64,000 bases of DNA from Rehmannia glutinosa (GCA_016081115.2 CM071933.1:60774660-60838659), one strand, 5' to 3'; counted from the stretch's first letter, positions 11,690-24,475 are shown. The notes: generated by a model from the sequence alone, not told the origin. Program-made: numbers and translations.

Positions 11690-12470
11690 TAAGAAAAAGT
11701 TTGAATTGATCCCTAATTTATACCATTTACAATATTTTCCTATTATAAAATATTCTAGAATCTAGGAAGTAAGAGCGGAAAATATTTTGTTTAGGACTCC
11801 CCAATTTTTATACATGTATATATATATATATATAATAAAATAAGAATACCATTTATAATATTTTCGATTTAATACAATTTATAATATTTTTCTAATTTAT
11901 ATACATATATAATGTAGGAATACAAAAAGAAAATCAACATCCGATTAAAACATAAAAATCAATGACTATATATAGTTTTAAAAACTATATACGTTAAATA
12001 CTATTAAAAAAACTATATATAGTCTTTGATTTTTACGTTTTTTTAAATCCTTTTGATGATGATGATGATGCATAGGAATATTAATAATGATGATTACTTT
12101 TTTAAAATCCTAATGTATATAATTTTTCTAAAATCGTTGGAATATTGATAATAATATTTATATGTATTATTATTATAAGTAACATAACTTTTGGTAAACT
12201 TTGGATTTTACAGTATTGATTAACAATAATTATTACGAGATCGGTAATATATCTTTCTTCTGAATAATTGTTGTAAAATCCTAATATTTGGTGCCTTTTG
12301 GTATAATAATAAGTAGGAATACCATTTATAATATTAATTAATTGTTGTAAAATCCTATTATTTGGTAACTTTTTGGTAAAATAATAAATAGTAATACAAT
12401 TTACGAGTATTTTCCTAATATATATAAAAATCTTTGAACAAAGCAGATCAACGATTAGGATTGTACAATA
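11690..12470 (-). repeat. AT-rich Helitron-associated repeat, copy 1
   Basis: This copy has words such as taggaataccatttataat and atattttcctaat, repeated several times, plus ttaggactcccc near 11791 next to a (TA)n tract. The same combination recurs at 14605-15000 and 21760-22134. At 21760-22134 it forms the 5' end of Helitron H2, so this block is probably an old Helitron 5' end. Confidence 0.4.
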
Positions 12471-14604
12471 AATATTTAGGAATATAAAAGTAAAATGGCG
12501 GGATTTTTTTTCTTTACTTGATTTTTGTTTTTCCTTTTTTCTTTATTTAATTTCGTTTTCCCTTTTCTTTGTTTATTTTAATTTCATTTTCCATTTTTTT
12601 CTTAAATGGTCATTTTTATAACAATAATAATAGTAAACATAGCACCAAGAAATTATTTGAGGTAATGAATAAATGAATTATTTTCTTGCGTATATTTTAT
12701 ATATATTTTTTATTTTATTTTTTATTTTGTAATTTATTTTTTATTAATATAATTTCTCTATTTTTTTAATTTTAATAAAATAATTATTTTTTTAATCACC
12801 GATAAATCATTTAATAGCATGGCATTTCCTTCTAAACAATATTTTGATGCCACTTACAATTGAACTAATGGCTTGACAAAAAAATGAGACAAATTTTGGA
12901 CAATATAGTTTGGGGATTAAAATAATTTTAAAGTTGCCTTACATCCATATGTAAGTATTAAAATTATTTTAAAAGTAGTTAAAATTATAGTAGGTAAATG
13001 TTTACTAACAAAGTTAATACCTACAATATTTATATTGGGTGACAATACGTTGAAGTTGAATTTCAAAGAAAAAAATATAATGTAATTTAAATGTTTGACT
13101 TGTATTATGGCTTTTTGAGCTTCACCCATTCGATAAACTCTATTGATACATGTTGATGTCAATTTGGAATTGAATAGGACTTGTTTATTAGAAAAATATA
13201 AAATTTATTAACTTGAGGAAGTTATAAGACTTTGTATTCAAAAAATATAATATCATTTTATAATGAACATATAGTAAAAGTATATATCAAAAATAAATGT
13301 AATAAAGAATACTAATTTAACAAAATATACAATTACAATTGAAGTAATCAAAACAAATATTGATTCTTTATTCTAAGCATGATATAAGAAACAAATATTT
13401 CATTAATAATAATATATTGTTCATAGAAACACTCCATAAAAGAGTACATAAAAAATATTCAAATATAAATAAAATCTAGAAGTAGTACAAAAACATCAAT
13501 CATATATCATTAACAATTTCTTTCTTGATTCTCTCACATGAATCATCATTATAAAATATTAACTCACCAAAAACGTGGTTGACACGATAAGAGAACACCA
13601 ACACTTCACCATCACGAAATATTATTCCGTTATCATGGACCTAATTTGCTCCACTCCACCCGTAAAATAGAAGCGTGCCATAGGAATGACTATTTTTGAT
13701 TGTCCAAGTGTGTCCGTTCATATTATAGGGATCACAATTTTAATGGTGTAAAACCATTAAAATGACTACCGAATTGCATGGAAGATTAATCGACACAAAA
13801 AAATTTAATGTAAGTACAATTTGTAATGAATTTCTAATGGAACAATATAATAAGTCATCCCGATAAATTCTTAGAAAAATAACAATAGGAAAAAATCAAA
13901 ACTATAAAACTAATAACCAAAAAAACAAAATATGTTCGGGATAGAAGTTTATATATATGAACAAGAAATATATGTTGACACAAAAATGTTGACAAAAATA
14001 TGTTAGTATGAGGAATAATAAAAAATAAACATATCATAATTCAAAAACATCTTAAAAAGCAACAAAACCAACTTAGGAATAATCAAAAAGAAATTCACCA
14101 AATATTGTCGTACGGATCTACAATATAGTTTAAATAAAAACTCTTGTTTATTCGCGAATTCAGGAGTTCAATCTGGCATGTTACGGGACATTTGATGAAA
14201 GCGGAAAATAAAGGGCGTGAAGATGAAGCCGTATTTGATGGTTATGCTTGAATTTAGGATCAACAATATCAAAGTGTTTCTTAATGTAGTTTAAGTAGTA
14301 TAAATATAAGAGGATTTAATATTAATAATAAGCGACCAAAAAATATCCGAACACAAAATCAATTGTTAATTTAATGGTGAAAGATACACAAATCACAGAC
14401 CGACTATTTCAACTATTATTAAATAATTTAGGAAAGTTTTGAATAGTCATTAATATTTAAAACTTGATTAATTAATATTATATTTGTACAAAAAAAAGTA
14501 ATGAGGCCATTGAAACAAATAAATAATATATTTGACGAAGATATGATGTATAGAATCAACATAATCATTGTATATATATATGAATAAAAGAATCGAGCGT
14601 ATAC
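12471..14604. other. AT-rich intergenic desert, no gene seen
   Basis: Long T-rich and A-rich stretches (for example 12490-12780) carry no frame with recognisable protein features. The frames at 12917-13162 and 13855-14037 are AT-biased chance frames. Confidence 0.4.
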
Positions 14605-15000
14605 TAATATTAATTATAGTGAAATATTATTTATAATTTCTAAAATCTATATATTATATATGAATAGAATTGATAGTATAAAGTCACTTTTGGTATAAAG
14701 TAGGAATACCATTTTATAAATTTTCCCTAATTATACATATAAAATAGGTGTATACCATTTTATGGTATTTTCTAATTTATATACATATAAAGTAGGAATA
14801 CCATTTTACAATATTTTCTTTATAATATTTTCATAATTTATATAATTATAACGTTTTTCTTATAATATTTTCCTAATATAAGCATTTATAATAATTACCA
14901 TTTATAATGTTTACAATTGTTTTCTAATATAATAAGTAAAAAGAGTGGGAAAATTATTGTTTAGGACTTTCTAATATTATATATATATATATATATATAT
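14605..15000 (-). repeat. AT-rich Helitron-associated repeat, copy 2
   Basis: This block aligns by eye with 21760-22134: both run from ttaattatagtgaaatatta-like sequence through cacttttggtataaa and taggaataccattt to a ggactt motif beside a (TA)n tract. It is probably the 5' end of a minus-oriented Helitron related to H2. Confidence 0.45.
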
Positions 15001-15529
15001 GGATGATGATAAAATGTCAAAAAACAAATTCTTTTATTTATGAAAAAATACCAAAGCGCTTTTTAAAATCAAAAGCACATCATCCCAACTTTTACATTAA
15101 GATTAAATTAGCATAAGCAAAAGCTAAAGTGACATTTGCAAAAAACTAAAAAATAATTTTTTCCGATTAAAATTAAGGTGATAAATTCGACCACGACCAC
15201 GAAAAATACAATGTGAACCAACATTATAAGCGATTAGGTCAAGGCTTGATGGGTTAGGATCGAAATGGGATAAATTTAACTTCAAATGACACGATTAACA
15301 CGTTTGACCCAATTGTGATGTTATTGTATTGATATTAATTTGAAATATTTTTGATTGATTGAATATGTTATCAAGTATAATGATTGGATTTAAAAAATAT
15401 CAAATGTATGTAAATTATACTTTTCGGATTACAATTAATAACTCATACGACCCTATAAATAACGAAGAGTTATTTAGACTTTTTAAATATACAAGTTGAT
15501 TATTTTAGGTCAACAGGAAACAAGAATAC
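15001..15529. other. Intergenic, no gene seen
   Basis: AT-rich sequence with no repeat structure or frame that I can support. Confidence 0.3.
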
Positions 15530-15532
15530 TAA

Positions 15533-15838
15533 CAAACTACAAGAAAATTCCATGAAATTATTTTGTCACTAAATTTTGAAGTTAACTACAAACTACCTAC
15601 AAAATAAAAAAATTTATTTTGTTCAAACTATATTGGGTATGACCAATTGTCCACAAAGCCTGTGATTTTTTAAATTTCTTGATAGAAATACTATATGTAT
15701 TTATTAACATTTTAGGTTTTGTTGGTAAATATTTACCCCTACAAAGATTTTACCTACAACAATTTTACATACACTTTACTATATCTTAATACTTACCTAC
15801 AAATATTTTTGTAGGTAAATTAATTTTTCTTGTAATTG
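15533..15838. mobile_element. CACTA-like miniature element (306 bp)
   Basis: The left end caaactacaagaaaat and the right end atttttcttgtaattg are inverted repeats of the CACTACAAGAAA type. The element is bordered by a 3-bp duplication taa (15530-15532 and 15839-15841). The subterminal word acctacaaa/tttgtaggt is repeated, which is also usual for CACTA elements. There is no coding capacity. Confidence 0.5.
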
Positions 15839-15841
15839 TAA

Positions 15842-16431
15842 TGGACGGGTTATGAATTATGATTGAGAAATCTAACACGAACAACATAAATTTTATATCT
15901 AAAGAGCGACATGAAAATCAAACGTTACCGAAGTCGGAACACTACATGAATTCCCACCCTTGGTTAAAAGGTGAGAATCATTTTTTTTTAATGTTGTAAA
16001 CTCTCTAAATTTTAGACCAATATGTACATACATTTTAACAGTTTGGATTAAATTAACACAAAGAAATACACTGGAGATTCAGAAGATGATTGTGCTCTCA
16101 TGAACTGTAACTAGACTAGCTAGAGTTGCTTGAATTTGAATTATTCTAAAATGAGTAAATTTATAAATTAAATGTCATTGATTGGTTACTTCAGGAAGTT
16201 ACTTTAAAATACAACATTAATTTATTTGCTGGATCGTTGTTAGTATATGGAAAACTTAAATTATTGTATATTTATAATAAAATAATCTAAAGAGATCAAG
16301 CCTATAAGCCATTAGGGAAACTTAAAAGAAAAAAATGCAATCTAATGATGATGTTTATATTTTTCCTTTTCCTTTAATTTTTAAACATTGGCAAGGCATG
16401 TGAATTCTTCTGCACCTTGTCATATATAATT
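15842..16431. other. Intergenic, no gene seen
   Basis: AT-rich sequence with no supported feature. Confidence 0.3.
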
Positions 16432-16696
16432 GAGGAAATTTTAATATATTAGTCAAACTATGCACAAGTTTTCGTTCAAAGTAAACTATTTTTTTATTTA
16501 ACCCCTGAAATACGCCAAAAATTTCTACGGTCCTATTTCATCCCCTCCTCATCGCGGAATATTCTGTCGGATCCGCCGCGGGAGGAGAGATGAAAGGACC
16601 ATAGAATTTTTCGTGTAGTTGAGGGTTAAATAGAAAAATAGTTTAGGGGGTAAATGTGAAAATTAGGCATAATTAGAGCATATTAAAAATTTTCTC
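16432..16696. mobile_element. Foldback miniature element, copy 1
   Basis: The 265-bp segment can fold on itself. The left end gaggaaattttaatat pairs with the right end atattaaaaattttctc. Inner words pair too: tttatttaacccctga with gagggttaaatagaaa, and ctacggtcctatttc with its partner gaaaggaccatag. The centre is GC-rich (gcggaatattctgtcggatc). A diverged second copy lies about 470 bp downstream. The superfamily is not settled because no clean target duplication is visible. Confidence 0.5.
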
Positions 16697-17168
16697 TAAC
16701 AATTAAATCAAGCTTTAAAATTTCATTTTAGCTCTTATCAATTCTTAGATTTACTAGCTTGCAGGTTGACTTTTCCCGTGTGCTCATCTAATTGTAAATG
16801 CTTGAATTATGTGTGCCCATAAATATGTGTGTATGCTTATATAATATATTCTAATTTCATTGATTTTGTCAAAATGGTGTTTAGAGTTTGTTGGGTTCTT
16901 GACCCTCCTATTGCTTATGCATGTCAGTGTCAAAGATAACGAGTGGAGATGAATGGCATTTCTATATGGATTGGGTTTTCAAAGATTGTGTTCTATTTTT
17001 GCTTAAAAGAAATGTGTGTTTTTAGTGTCTGGGATATTTTTCAGTCGAATAATTAGTCTCGCAAATCATGCATAATGACTTGTGAAATTACAAAAAGATG
17101 ATTTAATTTAATCTTTGTTTTATATATATATATATATACACACAATAAGTATAAATATAAAAATATAT

Positions 17169-17443
17169 GAAAAAATTTAATGTACCTCCGAACTATGCAT
17201 AATTTTGAAATCATCTCATATACTATTTTTTTCTATTTATCCCTCTAACTAAACTCGCATAAAAATATCGTAGTCTCCTCTCTTTTCTCTTAAATTTAAT
17301 ATTCCCATCGGATCCAGTAGGGAGGATGAAATGGGACCATAGAAAATTTCGTGTAGTTAAGGGGTTAAGTAGAAAAATTAAATAATTTAGGGGATAATGT
17401 GAAAGCGCCTTACATAGTTTGGGGGATTTATTAATATTTCCTC
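17169..17443. mobile_element. Foldback miniature element, copy 2
   Basis: It has the same organisation as copy 1 at 16432-16696. Arms ctatttatccctctaac and gttaaggggttaagtag, a central atcggatccagtaggg motif, and outer arms rich in ccgaactatgca / catagtttggggg are shared. The two copies are in the same orientation and differ at many positions, so they are old. Confidence 0.5.
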
Positions 17444-18317
17444 TAATATAATTTTCCCTCCCATTATGTCGCAAATAAATATAACACATTTATTTAATTG
17501 TGCCAAAATTTGCAATAAAGTTGCAACCATGCTTATATTAAAGCCAAATCTTCTTTTTATGTTATAAAAATATCAAGCAAGTTTGTTAAGCTAAAAAAAA
17601 ATTCTTATTTTAAAGTCCATTATTCGATTTACTCTACGATTAGCAAGGTCAACAAGGTGCAATTAAATCTTTTTCACTTGTCAAATAAAATATTTGAATT
17701 TCATGGAAAATCAACTATATTTTGAAACAATGACCAATGGCAAAGGGGAGGGCCTGGTCGGGGACCCATTTTTTAATTTTTTTATATTGATCTTGACTTT
17801 TTAGAGCATATCACTCTAAATTAGGAGTTTTGATTAAATCGTAGTCTTCTTCTCCCAAGCGGGAAGTCTTCCAAGCTTTCTCCTCCCGACACTCAAGTCG
17901 GACGGTGATTGAGGAGAGAATGTAAAACAATGGCGAACACTAAATAATGATTAAGAGCAATTATGAGAGAATTAACTTACAAATGAAAGAGGATGAACTT
18001 TTTATATATTTGGGTGATGGCATTATGGCCATGCGAGGAAGAAAGTGGCGATGGGCTAGTTAGAACTAAAATGGGCGGATTATTCCATATGTAGCCATTG
18101 GACAATTAATATTATTCAAAATATAATCAATTATATATTAAATATTATATGACAATTTTGCCCCCAACATATACTAAGAAAAAAAGTATATAATATTTTT
18201 AGTTAGGATTTATATGATTTTTTAGGTTTTTATCCAATTCACCTCATTATTGTGTATCGACCCACCTCCATATATTTGCATTACCTGTGTAAAAAAGTAA
18301 CGTTTTGATAGTACTAA
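17444..18317. other. Intergenic, no gene seen
   Basis: A short GC-richer stretch at 17740-17770 and another at 17860-17910 have no frame or repeat that I can support. Confidence 0.3.
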
Positions 18318-19139
18318 TGTCATCTCCAACCTCTTTCTATATCCCACACCAAACATCAAATATGTAAAAAACTCCTCAACCCAACTCTAAACATTACACC
18401 AAACTAGTAATCCGGCCAAATGCGTTGCCACGCATTTTTTTTTATTTTAATATTATTATTTTATCATACAAATATCTATTAACATGAATGAGTATTTATT
18501 ACTTTATTTTTATAATAGTATTTATATAAGGTAAATAAAAACAAAAAATTATCTATCAAAGAATCTAAGTTATAATTTCAATTATAAATTTAAATGTCAA
18601 ATTCATCTCGTTTATATTTATATCTCAATCTCGCTATCTCTACTTGTATTACTATACAATCTCTCTCTATCTCTATAAATAAGTATATATATATATGTGA
18701 AACATGTATATTTATATTGAACTTGTACTTTTGAAAAAACATGAATACTCACATTTTCAATCAAATCTTTTCTTAAAGAAATATGATATAAGTTTATCAA
18801 GTTTTCATAAAAATGTTTATGAAGAAATGTAATTACGAATTGTCAAATGAAATTAAGTGTCAAAAGTATTTTCGTTGGATTAATATCTCTAACCATCTTG
18901 AATATTGATGTCATTGCTAAACCTGGAAAATGCAATCAAAAAGCATGAAGTCGTTTGCTTAAAGTAATATAATAAAAAACAAAATAATCAATCCTTATAA
19001 AATGAAGCTTTGTTAGTCGATAAAATGAAATAAAACCTATATGTATGTGATTAGTAGTTTAAGAGTATCGAATGCTAAGAAAATATCTAAAATTTATAAA
19101 CATCATAAATTTGGAAATTAAATATTATTATATCAAATT

Positions 19140-20650
19140 ATAATCTAAAATAGTTATATTTTTTAATTTATTATATTCATTTTGTATTTAGTTTCATCCA
19201 ATTGATTCCAAAAAATTAACATGGTAAGTAAAAATTTGTTAATTTTTCTATAATTAATATAAATATATCTTATTTATTGACATCTTTTAAAATTTCTATA
19301 ATTTTTTAACTAAAATAGTATTATATCATTCACTACTTTTTCTATATTAGTTATGTAATTACTGTCAATTAGATTTCAATCAAAAACAAATGTAGTAAAT
19401 CTCATATATCGATACTTTAATTTGAAAATTTATTTTCATTGATTTATAAATAGGTTATATCTATAATATATTTGGCAAGTAACACATTCCACTTTCTACT
19501 ATAATTAATTTCATAATTATTGTCAAATTCAACCTAGAAATTGGAATTATTTCTTAATTTGATAATTGGTAGACAATAGATTCTTTCACAAATCTCCCTA
19601 TCCAACTTATTCAAAAACATATTTATGGTATGACACAACTTGTTAATTTTTTCTATAAATAGATTTGTAATTTGATGATGTAGTTTGATAAGCTCAAATT
19701 ATACATCACATTAGAAAGAAATTAATGTATAAATAGATTAGTTAATACATATTATAGCTAGATTAATTAATATATATATATATTTCTTATTTATATACAC
19801 CTTGTTAATATTTCTATAATTTAAACTGAAATAAGGTTATATCATATGCTATTTTTTTCTATAATTAGTTTTGTAATTTTGTAAATAGACTTCATTATAA
19901 ATTACTTTCAGTATGATGAAAAATAAATGTAGTAAATCCTATAATTTGAAATTTTACCTAAGAAGTTTATTTTCATGGATTTATAAGCATATTGTATATA
20001 AAAAATATAATGATAAATATTACATTCTATTTCTGAAACTAATTTCTTAATTATAGTCAATTTGATCTAAGTATAGAAACTATTTCCTTTTTAGCAAATG
20101 ATAGACAATAATTTCTTTAACAAATCTCATTATCTGGCTCATTCAAAAACATAATTGATACGTACATATTTTGTTATTTTTTCATATATAGATCTCGTAA
20201 TTTATATAAATTAATAAGATCAAATTATATGTCGGTTTACAAAGGAATTAATAAATAAATAGATTAATATATATTATTTATAGTTAGATAAATTAGATAT
20301 ATATATATATATATTTCTTATATATAAAGACACATTGTCTATTTTTCTATATTATTTTAATAAATAAGATATAGTTCATTCATTATTTTATTGTTAATTA
20401 GACTTCATTACAAATGAATTTTAGTGTGATTAAAAACAAATGTAGTGAATCCATTGATTCGAGGTTTTATCTATAAAATTTATTATTATCGATTAATTTA
20501 TAAAATAATTTGTATCTGAATAATACATCTGTGGTAATTATCACATTCTAATTATTTCTATAACTAATTCTGTAAGTATTATCAAATCAATCTCAAAATA
20601 TAAATTATTTTTTAATTGAACAATTGATAGACAATAGATTCATTTAAGGT
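19140..20650. repeat. Tandem repeat, period about 530 bp, about three copies
   Basis: The phrase agacaata (followed in the first two copies by ttcttt and aacaaatctc-like words) occurs at 19571, 20103 and 20629, so the spacings are 532 and 526. Other markers recur in the same order: attcaaaaacata, ttgttaattttttct, aaaaacaaatgtagt or its variants, and tttattttcattgattta. The first copy is partial. The whole array is inside Helitron H2 and is noncoding. Confidence 0.6.
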
Positions 20651-21189
20651 GCATTAATAAGAATTATATAAAAGTTAGCTTTCCAAAATTGTGTGTATGA
20701 TTAACCATTATGTTTGATATTGTTTTAAATTTAATATATTTTATTTTTGATCTATTTTGACGTATTATATATCAAATTAATCATCTTTTTAATTTCTTAT
20801 GATATTTAATTTCAAACTCATATTACATATTTAAAATAAAAAAAATAAACATAAAAAATGATATATATTTACTCAACAATTTATTTTATAACGGACTTTA
20901 AAAAATTATGCATTCGGGCTAATAGACATCGATTCATATTTAGGCTATTTGTGGATATATAATTGTTATTTGAGGTTAGCCCATTACTTCATAATTATAT
21001 ATTCAATCAAAAATACTTATTTTATTCAAGAAAATATGTATTCAATATTGTATATATCCATAAATATAAGTATATATATTCATGTCAAAAGACAAATACA
21101 TGGTCTTGAATGTATTTTTATGATTATGATGTATGATATTGTTTTTTTTTTGACTTCATCAATAAAAACAACATTGAATTTATTTCCTA

Positions 21190-21216
21190 TCGTGCATTGC
21201 ACGAGGTCATATCTAG
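21190..21216 (+). mobile_element. Helitron-type 3' terminus on the plus strand
   Basis: A perfect 7-bp stem with a 1-base loop (tcgtgcattgcacga, 21190-21204) is followed by ggtcatat and CTAG at 21213-21216, then a T. This is a textbook Helitron 3' end. It lies inside H2 in the opposite orientation. Its partner 5' end was not found. Confidence 0.5.
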
Positions 21217-21705
21217 TATCTATTAATAATATAAGATAAATAAAATATTTTATATACTTCACACGGATTATATTAATCTAAACATGATTGTCGAAAAAAT
21301 TCAATTATGAATTACAATTATAAGATGTAAGAAAGATGAATCCCAAAAAAATTTAAAAATTGCACTATTTGAGCACATTTATAAAGAAAAAAGTGACAAA
21401 AATAACTATAGGAAAATTAGTATAATATATTTTATATATTAGATGCCACAAATATGTAAATCGACAAAAAAATTAATTTTAAACATAGTCCAATCTTCTA
21501 TATATATATATATATATGTATATATAGGTAGTCTAAAATTAGATGCCAAAATAAAAGATTTCAAATTAATCTTATTAAATGCACTTTTTAAGAAAAATAT
21601 TTTGTTTTAGAATATTTTTTAAGCACAATAATAAGGGAACAAAAACTGACAAAAATACTTATAGTTAAAATTAGCTAGTGTCATTTAGTAAGGAAAAACC
21701 AAAGT

Positions 21706-21739
<34 letters not shown>

Positions 21740-21759
21740 TTAAGAATAACTTATGCATA

Positions 21760-22134
21760 CTAATATCAATTATGCTGAAATACTATTTATAATTTTTAAA
21801 ATCTATATGTATATATAGATAGAATTGATACTATAGACTCACTTTTGGTATAAATTAATAACAACGTTAAATAAAATTTTCCTAATTTTTATACATATAA
21901 AATAGGAATACCATTTATGATATTTTCTAATTTATATACATTTAAAGTAGGAATATCCATTACAATATTTTCTTATAATATTTTCCTAATTTATATAATT
22001 ACATCGGTTTTGTTATAATATTTTCAAAATATAAAAATTTATAATAATTACCATTTATAATGTTTACAATTGTTTCCTAATATAATAACCAAAAGAGGAA
22101 AATAAAATTTTCGGACTTATTATATATATATAGA
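21760..22134 (-). repeat. AT-rich Helitron-associated repeat, copy 3 (5' end of H2)
   Basis: This is the counterpart of 14605-15000 and, less clearly, of 11690-12470. Here it forms the 5' end of H2. Confidence 0.45.
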
Positions 22135-22938
22135 TTTGATATAATACAAATATTCCTTCTTTTGTTCTCAATTTCTTCTACTTCAAACTTTTAATTCATG
22201 TTATATCCTATATTTGATATAATAATTCATTTGTAAGATGGTTTTAGTTATTTAAATTTTGTATATAGTTATTATATTGGATGAACAATCATAATAACTA
22301 ACAATAGTTAATATTTATAAATAAAATTATTATAAACTAAACTTAAAATTTTCTATAAACTACAATAATTAATAAATAAAATTATAGTTTAATTAAAAAA
22401 GCATCAAAGTCCGTCATAAAATACAAAACACTAACATTATAATTAATAAATATTTGTTTTAGGTTTGTCGTTTTATTGTGCAGTGTGCAATTTAGTATTT
22501 TTTATTTATTACGATATTAGTTGTAATATTTATTTTGCAATATAATTAATTAATATAATATTAGTTAAATATAAGTTTTTTATTTAGTTGCATTAATAGT
22601 AATAAAATATATGCAAAAGAAATAATTACATAAACAAATAAATTTGTTATTCCAAAATGAAAAAAATAATTAAAATACTCATTTGGTGTAAGATTTTGTG
22701 TAGTGGGTTGAGATGTTTTTAAAAATTACATGACAAACGCCAAATTAAATTTGGTGTCATGGGTTGGAGAGATGACCTAAAGTTGCATGACTAGAGATAG
22801 ATATCCTATACAAATAGGGAATAATATTCCATTCTTTCTTCCCACATAATTAACCTAGTTTATTGATTTTATTCAAACACAAGGCGAAAAAGTGGGCTGT
22901 TTAATAAGGGCAAACTGTTACACTGTGCAAATTAACAT

Positions 22939-23238
22939 ATGAAGATGAAAATCTTTTCACACTGTCCAACAAAACGGAACTATGATCCTAATATTGATCA
23001 TAGTATTCCTAGTAATTTAGAAGCCAAAGGTGGAGCCCGCGGTGGAGGTATTGGTCGCGGTGGTGGTCGAGGACGACGACGTCGGCCAGTCCCAGGCGGC
23101 TACGTGTTTCAGTACCTTGTTCTAGTAATTGCACATAAGAGGAATTATTCCAACCACTATTTCTTTTTCATGGTCATGCTTTTTAATATCCAATCTAGCT
23201 TATGTTTGCATTTGTTTTTCGATTGGATTATTGGGTAA
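22939..23238 (+). CDS. Small Gly/Arg-rich ORF, doubtful
   Basis: The 99-residue frame contains a local GC-rich stretch encoding KGGARGGGIGRGGGRGRRRR (residues about 31-50). It is followed by PVPGG and then hydrophobic, AT-biased sequence that looks noncoding. The GC-rich island stands out from its surroundings, as does that of the secreted glycine-rich gene at 7944. However, there is no signal peptide at this N-terminus and no promoter that I can support. It may be a fragment of a glycine-rich gene, possibly one exon with a splice donor near the tctag|gtaa-like words at about 23123-23130, or a chance frame. Confidence 0.25.
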   Translation: MKMKIFSHCPTKRNYDPNIDHSIPSNLEAKGGARGGGIGRGGGRGRRRRPVPGGYVFQYLVLVIAHKRNYSNHYFFFMVMLFNIQSSLCLHLFFDWIIG

Positions 23239-23940
23239 ATGTGTGATTATATATATATGTGTCAATAGGGTTTTCAGTGTTTTGGAGATTTTATAAATTC
23301 TGCCCGCAAATATTATATATTTCATTTGTTAATTAATGTTTCATTGTTGTTCATTGATCATCAATAAAATTAGAATCATTTGTTCATGTGGTGAGGAAAT
23401 TAAACTGTAATCATGATCGTATATTTTGCATTTTTAGTTATTTTACCCATATAATTGTTTTTATATTTTCTTTTTTAAAGATTTTTCGTTCCATTACAAA
23501 CAAAAATAGCCATACTTTGCAATTAATCTATAAAATCGAATATGTTTCAGTTTTCAGAAATGATGTATTCTTGGTAATGAGTCATAGAGATTGGAATGTT
23601 TATCCTCAGAAAATATTTGCTTGTTTTGAACGTTAAATTCTTGTCAAAAGAGTAATTTATCGTCAAAATTTTGCTTGATGATAGGCCTCGATCCGAGGTT
23701 TACGATTCTCGGAGTTACCTCGGAGAGAATTAATGCCTCATCTTTAGTCAATAATTATCCAAAATAACAAGAATTCAATTTATAAGGGTTATCCGTGAGA
23801 TAAGGCTTATTACTTGTTAGGTTGGGATCTTTTTATTTATTGGGTTCAAATTAATATTTTAGGATTTAGTTAAAATGCATATATCTAAAATTATCTCAAT
23901 TGAACTGAAATTAAATAGTAGTGTTTTATACCATTTTAAA
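23239..23940. other. Intergenic, no gene seen
   Basis: AT-rich sequence. The 82-residue frame at 23388-23636 has no recognisable domain and AT-driven composition. Confidence 0.3.
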
Positions 23941-24475
23941 GGATATTTGGTTGTGCTTTCATTTCGTATGTCACTTTCATTACACCGAGAGAATAGTGAT
24001 GATTTTTTAAAGTGAAAGTTGGATGTGTAGAGAAAAAAATAATGATTGTGTTTACGTATATGGAGAATCATTTAGAGATTTTGAAAAATTTGTGAAAAAA
24101 TTTGTAGAAAAAATAGTGTAAAATATAATGCAAGAAAATTGAAAAAAATTGATCAAAAAATAGGCAACGTGGATCTCATTTTATACCTTTTGTTATCATG
24201 AATAAGAAAAAAACTAATAAAAAATAGTGATAAATTAATGAAATGGCAAATTCTTTATATAAACAGAGGAGGAGATTGAAATAAATAGTATAAGTGGGTA
24301 TTGGGAAGTGTGAGAGAAATAGAAAAATGAGTTAATTTTGGAGAGAAATAAGATTTTATTTGAAATTTTTTTATTTTTTCCACAAACAATCATCTCCCCA
24401 ACAAAAATTTCACTCAAAAAAATGAAAAATTTGGAAAAAAAAAAAATTCACAATCAATCACAACAACCAATATCC
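23941..24475. mobile_element. Miniature inverted-repeat element, family M, copy 1
   Basis: The ends ggatatttggttgtg and the inverse of ...caaccaatatcc pair. The interior (long A-rich arms, gtggatctcattttatacc) matches, in inverted orientation, the segment at 37678-38203. There is no coding capacity. A clean target duplication is not visible at this copy. Confidence 0.45.

Larger units (their letters stand above)
18404..22134 (-). mobile_element. Non-autonomous Helitron H2, minus orientation (3.7 kb)
   Basis: On the minus strand the element starts TCTATATATATA at 22134 and ends CTAG at 18404. It sits between A (complement of T at 22135) and T (complement of A at 18403). The end is preceded by a perfect hairpin at 18437-18418 (8-bp stem aaatgcgt/acgcattt, 4-base loop) and a spacer of about 10 bases, the standard Helitron 3' signal. 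The element lies inside a Harbinger-like element, whose inverted repeat confirms the left junction. No Rep-helicase frame was found. Its interior contains a ~530-bp tandem repeat. Confidence 0.6.
18318..22777. mobile_element. Harbinger-like element split by a Helitron
   Basis: The left end (tgtcatctccaacc) and right end (ggttggagagatgacc) are inverted repeats. The similarity extends about 85 bp inward (cacaccaaa, ctcaaccca, acattacaccaaa on the left, and their inverses on the right). A TAA trinucleotide flanks both ends (18315-18317 and 22778-22780), the duplication expected of PIF/Harbinger elements. Removing the Helitron at 18404-22134 leaves an element of about 729 bp. There is no transposase frame. 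Confidence 0.45.
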
